Assembly: GCA_934615635.1 (NCBI GenBank)
Contig: CAKTTT010000123.1
Span: forward strand, 1 to 7,274
From: an uncultured Eubacteriales bacterium
GTDB taxonomy: Bacteria > Bacillota > Clostridia > Oscillospirales > Acutalibacteraceae
Direction of reading: 5' to 3'
DNA length: 7,274 nucleotides
The notes under the pieces are model-generated. The model did no database searches. It worked only from the letters and a program-made list of their open reading frames with translations, and had not been told where the DNA came from. Made by a program: the position numbers and the translations under genes. Below are positions 1 through 4,515 of this stretch, piece after piece. The stretch's first letter is position 1; every line of letters begins with the position of its first letter.

Positions 1-383
1 TTGGCATAAAACTGCATGGTGATGCGCTCGGCGGTGGAGATGTCGGAGGCCTGCCGGGCATAGGAGGTGGCGTTCGCCTGGACGGCGGCGCCCACCAGGC
101 CCTCCCCTTCCTCCGGAAGGATCACCACCACGTGCTCCCCGTCGATTCCCACCGCCGCGGTGCCCGCGTTGGCGTATTCCTGCGCCTCCAGGTGGGTGCA
201 GGCCCTCCAGCCCATGTAATCCTCGCTCATCAGGGTCAGCAGGGTCTCCCCGCAGCTCCCCGCGGGAAAGGGCACCCCCATGTTGTCAAAGATCGCCTTG
301 GCCGCCGCCGCGGAATCGGACGCTTCCGCCGCCCCGTTGGCCAGCGTCCACTGCGCCACGTTTTTATACTGCGTTCCGGTCAT
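1..383 (-). CDS. Partial CDS (N-terminal 127 residues): unrecognised protein, possibly papain-like fold
   Basis: The reading frame opens with ATG at 383-381 and stays open to the left edge, so the C-terminus is missing. AAAGGA (400-395) lies 11 bases before the ATG. There is no signal peptide or membrane segment; the start reads MTGTQYKNVAQWTLANGA. The layout recalls papain-fold amidases of the NlpC/CHAP kind. A helical start is followed by G36-V-P and C44 at the head of a helix, then G58-W59-R60, an 'EAQ..ANAG' stretch (residues 66-74) and a strand with H84 (GEHVVVILP). C44 and H84 could be a catalytic Cys/His pair, but this is a pattern impression and not a family identification. It follows the GH25-like gene after 40 bases with no terminator, so the two are probably one operon, presumably under the sigma factor encoded upstream. 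I am confident that it is a gene and unsure of its function. Confidence 0.72.
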   Translation of the reverse strand, partial: MTGTQYKNVAQWTLANGAAEASDSAAAAKAIFDNMGVPFPAGSCGETLLTLMSEDYMGWRACTHLEAQEYANAGTAAVGIDGEHVVVILPEEGEGLVGAAVQANATSYARQASDISTAERITMQFYA

Positions 384-423
384 TTTTCGCACTGTCCTTT
401 CTCTCGTTTTCTTCTTTGACCGC

Positions 424-1098
424 TTACCACATCCGCTCCAGCAGCGATTCCTGCCGGATGTAGTCCTCGTTCGCCGTGATATCGCCGTACCGGATGACCC
501 CGCTCTGCCACAGGTCCATTTCCTCCGGCGTCAGGGCCGACGGGCAGTACGGCGCCCATTCCTCGGGTTCTCCCTCCACCTTGGGCTCGGTGGCCCAATA
601 GACCGGGCGCAGCTCATCAACGGAATCCGTAGCCTGGACATAGTGGCTGCACTGGCGGTCGAAATTGAAGTTTTTGGAGGAATCCGTGTTGCCGATGAAG
701 CCGGGAACATAACCGGCGGCGACCAGGGTTTCCGCGAAGGTGAGCATCCAGTTGTGGGAGACGCTCCATTCCGGCCGGATTTCCGCGAACAGAGCCACAC
801 CCGCGTGATCGGGCACTCCCAGCGCCTTGGCCGCTTCCACAGCGCGAAGCCCGTCCTCCATACCGTCGGAGGCGGAAACCCCCGCCTCGGTGAGATCCCG
901 CAGGATCAGGGCAACTTTGCAGTTTTTCTCCCGGAGGAACGCCAGCTCCTCCTCTTCGATCCGATCCTCGCCGGTGAGAGCGCGCCCCCAGAAAGCGGGA
1001 AAGCTGTTCTGCCGCATCACCCAGTCGTAAAGGCGGTAGCCGTTGGTCAGACGCTTGTTGGCGGGCGTCGTGGAATCCACGCCAAAGATGATAGCCAT
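424..1098 (-). CDS. GH25/DUF1906-like (Rv2525c-like) glycoside-hydrolase-fold protein
   Basis: This is a complete 224-residue protein. The ATG at 1098-1096 is preceded by AAGGAG (1113-1108) with a 9-base spacer. It has features of the TIM-barrel group that covers GH25 lysozymes and the DUF1906/Rv2525c-like domain. These are an N-terminal strand with an acidic residue (FGVDSTTPAN, D8), a second strand ending in an acidic residue (VALILRDL, D68), a strand at 100-108 (GVALFAEIRPEW), the 'GYVPGFIGN' stretch (129-137), 'VYWATEP' (166-172) and a terminal 'LWQSG..RYGDITANED' (196-212) like the WQY...D.N end of GH25 enzymes. Related domains occur in endolysins and cell-wall-associated proteins; which acidic residues would be catalytic is not clear. 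No signal peptide is visible, so export would need lysis or another route. The gene lies 101 bases after the sigma-factor gene and 40 bases before the next, and carries its own motif promoter. Confidence 0.8.
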   Translation of the reverse strand: MAIIFGVDSTTPANKRLTNGYRLYDWVMRQNSFPAFWGRALTGEDRIEEEELAFLREKNCKVALILRDLTEAGVSASDGMEDGLRAVEAAKALGVPDHAGVALFAEIRPEWSVSHNWMLTFAETLVAAGYVPGFIGNTDSSKNFNFDRQCSHYVQATDSVDELRPVYWATEPKVEGEPEEWAPYCPSALTPEEMDLWQSGVIRYGDITANEDYIRQESLLERMW

Positions 1099-1152
1099 GT
1101 GTTCCTTCTCCTTTATGTTTCATTTTTCAAAACCTGTCGACCGGTTTCATCC

Positions 1153-1183
1153 ATAAAAGAGCGCCTCCCTCCTTTTTTGTAAA
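1153..1183 (-). promoter_or_regulatory. Candidate alternative-sigma promoter of the GH25-like gene (TTTACA-N17-TCTTTTAT)
   Basis: On the minus strand TTTACA occupies 1183-1178. After exactly 17 bases comes TCTTTTAT at 1160-1153. A transcript would begin near 1146, about 33 bases before the ribosome binding site at 1113-1108. The same two boxes with the same spacing precede the sigma-factor gene at 1839-1809. TTTACA is the shared -35 element of promoters read by the TcdR/BotR/TetR/UviA sigma group; the -10 assignment is inferred from the match between the two sites. There is no good housekeeping promoter here. Confidence 0.5.
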
Positions 1184-1194
1184 GGAGGTTTTTT
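1168..1194 (+). terminator. Hairpin with T6 tract between the sigma and GH25-like genes; direction unclear
   Basis: An 8-bp perfect stem pairs 1168-1175 (CCTCCTTT) with 1181-1188 (AAAGGAGG) across a 5-base loop, followed by T6 at 1189-1194. The T tract makes it an intrinsic terminator for plus-strand transcription, yet no plus-strand gene precedes it. Read on the minus strand, the hairpin follows the sigma gene and its nearest T run (1158-1155) is 9 bases away, with a 5-bp outer pairing GAGCG/CGCTC. It may therefore end sigma transcripts weakly. It overlaps the -35 box and spacer of the candidate promoter. Confidence 0.4.
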
Positions 1195-1199
1195 CCGCC

Positions 1200-1772
1200 C
1201 TATTCGCTCAACGCCCGCCGCAGCTTGCCCAACGCGGACAGCTTGCGCTGATTGACGCATTGCCGGGATACCTTTTTCATCCGCGCGATTTCCGAGATGC
1301 TGTAGCCGTAATAAAAATGAAGAAGGATGATCTCGTATTCGTTGTCCGTCAGGTAGTCGTGCAGATCTCCTAGGTCCAGAGGTCCCACGTGCATCTCCGG
1401 AACGGCGGCGTTCCTGGCCTCATACGCTTCCGTCAGCTCATCGAGAGGTGTGTGGAACTGGTCATAGCGGCGCTGTGCCTTGGAAAGGGCGATATAGCGG
1501 TGATACATCGTTTTACCGATGTAGTTCACCACGGCGCCATCGCTCCGGTTGGCCAGCCTGGCGGTATCCAGCCGGGCAATGACATCCACCAGCGCAGCCT
1601 GCAAATCGCAGTACGCGTCCGGATATTCCAGATTGCGGGCGTGCTTCTTCAGCAGCGGCTCAAACAGCAAAAGCAGTTTGAGCAGTTCAAGCGATTCCGT
1701 TTTGGATGCATCCACCAAATCACAGAGATAAGAGGTTTCCATCGCCGGCAGCTTGTCCACATTTGCGCACAC
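1200..1772 (-). CDS. RNA polymerase sigma-70-type factor, TcdR/UviA-like (small alternative sigma)
   Basis: This is a 190-residue protein with the two-domain plan of small alternative sigma factors. A region-2-like part covers about residues 32-105 ('LLKKHARNLEYPDAYCDLQAA', then 'AVVNYIGKTMYHRYIALSKAQRR'). A charged linker follows, then a region-4 helix-turn-helix at about 136-188 ('LTDNEYEIILLHFYYGYSISEIA...VSRQCVNQRKLSALGKLRRAL'). The 'K.HAR.LEY.DAY.DL' stretch resembles the clostridial TcdR/BotR/UviA group, which directs core polymerase to toxin and bacteriocin promoters; some conjugative-element and phage sigma factors look similar. The start is GTG at 1772-1770, because AAAGGAG lies 9 bases upstream (1788-1782); the later ATG (1742-1740) has no ribosome binding site. 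Two overlapping promoters precede it, one of which matches the promoter of the next gene, suggesting autoregulation. No anti-sigma gene is visible in the window. Confidence 0.85.
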   Translation of the reverse strand: MCANVDKLPAMETSYLCDLVDASKTESLELLKLLLLFEPLLKKHARNLEYPDAYCDLQAALVDVIARLDTARLANRSDGAVVNYIGKTMYHRYIALSKAQRRYDQFHTPLDELTEAYEARNAAVPEMHVGPLDLGDLHDYLTDNEYEIILLHFYYGYSISEIARMKKVSRQCVNQRKLSALGKLRRALSE

Positions 1773-1801
1773 AAAGCCTATCTCCTTTATATAAATGTCG
1801 A

Positions 1802-1831
1802 ATTATATATAAAAGAAGCGGCCCCTGACAA
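1802..1831 (-). promoter_or_regulatory. Housekeeping-type promoter of the sigma-factor gene (TTGTCA-N18-TATAAT)
   Basis: On the minus strand TTGTCA (1831-1826) is followed after 18 bases by a perfect TATAAT (1807-1802). Transcription would start near 1795, just before the ribosome binding site (1788-1782), giving a very short leader. It overlaps the TTTACG-N17-TCTTTTAT motif at 1839-1809, so two forms of polymerase may compete or take turns at this site. Confidence 0.6.
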
Positions 1832-1839
1832 AACGTAAA
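1809..1839 (-). promoter_or_regulatory. Candidate autoregulatory promoter of the sigma-factor gene (TTTACG-N17-TCTTTTAT)
   Basis: TTTACG (1839-1834) and TCTTTTAT (1816-1809) are separated by exactly 17 bases. This is the same arrangement as the site before the GH25-like gene, which differs only in the last base of the first box (A instead of G). The intervening sequences differ, so the match is not simply a duplication of the whole segment. The predicted start near 1802 is about 15 bases from the ribosome binding site. Use by the encoded sigma factor is inferred. Confidence 0.5.
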
Positions 1840-1850
1840 CTTCCACCATT

Positions 1851-1885
1851 TTATAGAAAATAAAAATATTATTTTTCTTTTATAA
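1851..1885. repeat. AT-only imperfect inverted repeat upstream of the sigma promoters
   Basis: The arms 1851-1867 and 1871-1885 are reverse complements apart from one extra G (1856) and one mismatch (T1861 against C1877), around a 3-base centre. The dyad is about 20 bp upstream of the sigma-gene -35 boxes, inside the AT-rich patch. It could be an operator, an UP-like element or bent DNA. A perfect TATAAT is also present on the plus strand at 1881-1886 and another on the minus strand at 1895-1890, but neither has a recognisable -35 box. Confidence 0.45.
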
Positions 1886-2036
1886 TCTTATTATATAGGC
1901 TATTTTGCTTATACTTCTAGGTATTTTATCATATCTGCTTTATATTGTTTAGGAGGGATCCTCCGCTTGTGCCGGGCACGGGCCAAATCCACCGGTCTAT
2001 CGTCGGAGCCGCCATTTCTGCGGCAGATTCCCAATC

Positions 2037-2069
2037 AAAAGGCACCCATGAAACATCATCATGGGCGCC
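2037..2069 (-). terminator. Intrinsic terminator of the esterase gene
   Basis: On the minus strand an 11-bp stem pairs GGCGCCCATGA (2069-2059) with TCATGGGTGCC (2051-2041), with one G-T pair. The loop is 7 bases and is followed directly by TTTT (2040-2037). It starts 8 bases after the esterase stop codon. Confidence 0.85.
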
Positions 2070-2076
2070 TTCCTGT

Positions 2077-3078
2077 CTATTCCGGGTGGATAGCCGAGTC
2101 CCTCTTTTCTCCGCAGCGTTCCTCGCCGTTTTTTCGGTTGATCCAGGCGGTGGAGGCATCCATAGCGGACCGGCAGGCCTCCGTCCGGTCCAGTGCGTTG
2201 AGCATGACAAAATCGTGGATGATGCCCTGGTATTGCAGCGCCGTCACATCCACGCCCGCCATACGAAGCTTGCAGGCGTAGGCTTGGCCCTCGTCCCGCA
2301 ATACATCCGCCTGCCCGTTGATGATCATAGCGGTGGGAAGACCTCTGAGCTCCTGCAGCGAAGCGCGCAGAGGAGAGGCAGTGATCTGCCGGCGATCCGC
2401 CGCCGACGGGGCGTATTGATTCCAGAACCACCGCATCCCCTCCCGATAGAGATAATACCCGCAGGCGAACTCCCGATAGGAGCCCGTGTCGAAGCAGGCG
2501 TTGGTGACGGGGTAATACAATAGCTGCTTGTGTATCCGAGGGCCGCGGCGCCCTTTGGCCAATATGGCCGTCACAGCGGCCATATTCCCGCCCACGCTGT
2601 CCCCCGCTACGGTCAAGGTAGCGGGATCGAAGCGGCGGCCCATCTCCTTCATGATGGCGGGAATCCGGCACAGAACAGCGTAGCACTGTTCAATCGCCGT
2701 GGGATATTTTGCTTCAGGCGACAAGCTGTATTCCGGGAACACCACCACCGACCGGGTGCGAGCGGCTAGCTCCCGCACCAGCTTGTCGTGGGTGTGCAGG
2801 TTGCCAAAAACCCAGCCCGCGCCATGCACATAAAGAATCACATCCGCCGGATCCCCGGCTCCCTCCGGGATAAGGACATAGACGCGGATCCGTCCCCACC
2901 GGCCGGTATCCACCTCCAACCCGGTCACGTCGGCCGGATATTTATACACCGGTGAATCCTGCGCGGCGTCCAGTATCGCCCGACCGCGTTCCGGCGGAAG
3001 CTGAAAAATCAGCGGCGGCTTGGAATTCTCCAGACAAACCTGTTCCGCCGCTTTTTCCAGCGGTATGCATCGTTTCAT
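2077..3078 (-). CDS. Alpha/beta hydrolase, HSL-type (family IV) carboxylesterase
   Basis: This is a 333-residue cytoplasmic-type esterase with no signal peptide. The oxyanion-hole motif is H85-G-A-G-W, a variant of HGGG. The nucleophile elbow is GDSVGG (159-164, Ser161). The acid is probably D258 in 'GQADVLRDEG', and the base H288 in 'GIIHDF'. Together these are the full set for the hormone-sensitive-lipase-like family, which hydrolyses short acyl esters; the natural substrate cannot be told from sequence. The length is usual for the family. The start is ATG at 3078-3076, because AAAGGAG (3091-3085) lies just before it; the frame can be extended to a TTG at 3105, but that would put the ribosome binding site inside the gene. 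A TATACT at 3149-3144 may be a -10 box, without a clear -35. The gene appears to stand alone, between the terminator at 3541-3508 and its own at 2069-2037. Confidence 0.9.
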   Translation of the reverse strand: MKRCIPLEKAAEQVCLENSKPPLIFQLPPERGRAILDAAQDSPVYKYPADVTGLEVDTGRWGRIRVYVLIPEGAGDPADVILYVHGAGWVFGNLHTHDKLVRELAARTRSVVVFPEYSLSPEAKYPTAIEQCYAVLCRIPAIMKEMGRRFDPATLTVAGDSVGGNMAAVTAILAKGRRGPRIHKQLLYYPVTNACFDTGSYREFACGYYLYREGMRWFWNQYAPSAADRRQITASPLRASLQELRGLPTAMIINGQADVLRDEGQAYACKLRMAGVDVTALQYQGIIHDFVMLNALDRTEACRSAMDASTAWINRKNGEERCGEKRDSAIHPE

Positions 3079-3507
3079 AAACCCTCTCCTTTCATCAGAT
3101 AACAACCGTTAAATGTAATAATCCAAAATCCATCACCCGATGCAGTATATTCCTCCGCCTGCGCTGAGGTTCCCTTCCGCCCTTGTCCACCGGGACACAG
3201 GAACAATCGGCCGCCGGGGAAAAGCTGTAACTGCACAAAACGGACGGCATAAAAAGGCGCAAAACGCAGGAAGACCGTTACCTTTTCGGCGCCGGCCTTC
3301 CCTACGTGAATGAATTCTATATAAAAGCCTCTCTACCGGGCGCGTGGAACGGGAAAAGCAACTTTCCTGGCCTCATGGCGTATTCGGGTCGTTGAGCGGA
3401 CAAAATGACGGCTATGCCGCGATCAATGTTCGCGGCGACGCACGGCCGGCGAGAAGGTGGGGAGATCCCCCTCATGCCGTCCGAAGTAGCGGAGAAAGTC
3501 CAAGCAA
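3079..3507. other. Intergenic region of about 430 bases with no supported gene
   Basis: It holds the esterase ribosome binding site and a weak minus-strand TATACT (3149-3144). It also has a short inverted repeat, TGTCC/GGACA at 3184-3188 and 3193-3197. Short open frames on both strands have no recognisable protein character and no ribosome binding site. One frame on the plus strand (from 3344) runs through the terminator of the neighbouring gene. It could be decayed coding DNA or an unrecognised RNA; nothing in it decides. Confidence 0.5.
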
Positions 3508-3541
3508 AACGAAGAAACCCCGGCGCATTTCTGCGCCGGGG
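3508..3541 (-). terminator. Strong intrinsic terminator of the Cys-rich protein gene
   Basis: On the minus strand a perfect 10-bp stem pairs CCCCGGCGCA (3541-3532) with TGCGCCGGGG (3527-3518) across a GAAA tetraloop. It is followed by a T-rich TTTCTTCGTTTT run (3517-3506). It lies 39 bases after the stop codon. Confidence 0.9.
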
Positions 3542-3580
3542 TGAAGTGGAAGAGAGCCTGTTTTTCGCCTATCCAGGCGG

Positions 3581-4396
3581 TTACCGTTCGCCATCGCAAT
3601 CGCAGCCGTGGCCCTCGCTCTTGGGCGGGAAGAATTCCTCCACGGGGAAACACATCTTGCGGAACAGGTCGCAGGGATTGTCGCTGGTCGGGCAGCATTC
3701 CTTGCTGGGCATACAATAATCGTATACCGGCACCAGCATTTGAACGTTACGGATCAACTGTACAATGGTGAAGATACCGATGGTGACGTATACGATCTTG
3801 CCGTTATTGTCGTCGCAGAAGTTGCCGCCGTACCGACGGGTGATGCACTCCGGGATACAACTGCAGTTGCAGCAACAATCGCAGGAGCAGCAGCCGCATT
3901 CGCAAGCGTCCACCACGCGGGCGGAAAGAACGATGGGCTCGGCAACCTGTACGCTGCACCGGGGCGCGTTGCGGGTGGGCATCTCCTGGCGGTCGGGGGC
4001 GTCGTCACGGAATTCGCTGTTGAAAACGCGGACATTGCCTTCGCTGCCATACAGGATCACTTTTTTCTCAAAAATGCCGATGCCGTTGACGACGGTGCAG
4101 GGCACGCCGTGGCCGGCGTAGACCTCCACCTGGATCTCAAAGAAGAAGGTCAGGTCGCAGGAATAGTATCCGCGGTTGAAGGGCAGGGCCTCCACGTCGA
4201 TGTATGTGGTAAGTACCTCCGCTTTTTTCGCGCGGACGCTGACCGCATGGTCGACGATCATCTGATCGCGCTCGGTGAAATACACCCGCAGGTCTTCCAG
4301 GCAATCCTTGTCGGAGCAGGAATCATAGACCCGCCCGGCATCGATGCAGACAGCCTCTCTGCAGCCGTTTTCCCGCGCAAAGTTGTTATCGGGCAT
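3581..4396 (-). CDS. Cysteine-rich conserved clostridial protein, possible spore-surface protein
   Basis: This 271-residue protein has 26 cysteines, 11 of them between residues 165 and 184 (C165-E-C-G-CC-S-C-D-CCC-N-C-S-C...C184). The rest is mainly beta-like: 'VYFTERDQMIVDHAVSV' (38-54), 'YSCDLTFFFEIQVEVY' (78-93), 'KKVILYGSEGNVRVF' (111-125) and 'KIVYVTIGIFTIVQLIRNVQMLVPVYDYC' (200-228). The last part is hydrophobic but patterned like strands, not a clear membrane helix. It ends 'FPVEEFFPPK' plus a short Cys/Asp tail. There is no signal peptide. I recall similar unnamed proteins from spore-forming Clostridia but cannot assign a named family. Cys-rich proteins of this kind fit a cross-linked coat layer, or else metal binding. 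The ATG is set by AGGAGG (4409-4404) with a 7-base spacer, next to a palindrome ATATCGATAT (4410-4419). A CATAATAT (4423-4416) resembles a sporulation-sigma -10 box, without a well-spaced -35. Confidence 0.82.
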   Translation of the reverse strand: MPDNNFARENGCREAVCIDAGRVYDSCSDKDCLEDLRVYFTERDQMIVDHAVSVRAKKAEVLTTYIDVEALPFNRGYYSCDLTFFFEIQVEVYAGHGVPCTVVNGIGIFEKKVILYGSEGNVRVFNSEFRDDAPDRQEMPTRNAPRCSVQVAEPIVLSARVVDACECGCCSCDCCCNCSCIPECITRRYGGNFCDDNNGKIVYVTIGIFTIVQLIRNVQMLVPVYDYCMPSKECCPTSDNPCDLFRKMCFPVEEFFPPKSEGHGCDCDGER

Positions 4397-4515
4397 AAAA
4401 AATCCTCCTATATCGATATTATGAAGGATGTTCCATCTCCTTATCTATGGTCGGGATAGGGGATGGGTACCGCTTCAATATCAGTGTATGTAAACGGAGG
4501 ATTTCGGTGACAAAA

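Noticed and set aside
1113..1154. A 13-codon open frame on the minus strand (MDETGRQVLKNET) with GGAGG 9 bases upstream, ending at the ribosome binding site of the GH25-like gene
   Set aside because: It could be a leader peptide, but its start falls inside the candidate -10 box, so the predicted transcript would begin downstream of it. The promoter reading is better supported by the duplicate motif. Read-through transcripts from the sigma gene could still carry it.
280..1182. Open frame of 300 codons on the plus strand
   Set aside because: It lies opposite the GH25-like gene and the neighbouring partial gene, has no ribosome binding site and no protein-like composition, so it is an antisense shadow in GC-rich DNA.
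1945..2523. Plus-strand frames starting at 1945 and 1967, the second with AGGAGG at 1951-1956
   Set aside because: They run antisense through the esterase terminator and the esterase 3' end and resemble no protein; the AGGAGG is half of an AGGAGGGATCCTCC palindrome.
3079..3105. Nine-residue N-terminal extension of the esterase to a TTG start
   Set aside because: The extension contains the AAAGGAGAGGG ribosome binding site of the ATG at 3078, which is the better start.
3344..3719. Two overlapping plus-strand open frames (3344-3544 and 3405-3719)
   Set aside because: They have no ribosome binding site, cross the terminator and 3' end of the Cys-rich gene, and have an arginine/proline-rich composition typical of shadow frames.
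3608..4459. Plus-strand open frame of 283 codons opposite the Cys-rich gene
   Set aside because: The minus-strand protein has coherent structure, a strong ribosome binding site and a terminator; the plus frame is alanine/valine-rich antisense.
4489..4494. TTTACA on the minus strand upstream of the Cys-rich gene
   Set aside because: No TCTTTTAT-like box follows at 16-18 bases, so it does not belong to the motif shared by the sigma and GH25-like genes.
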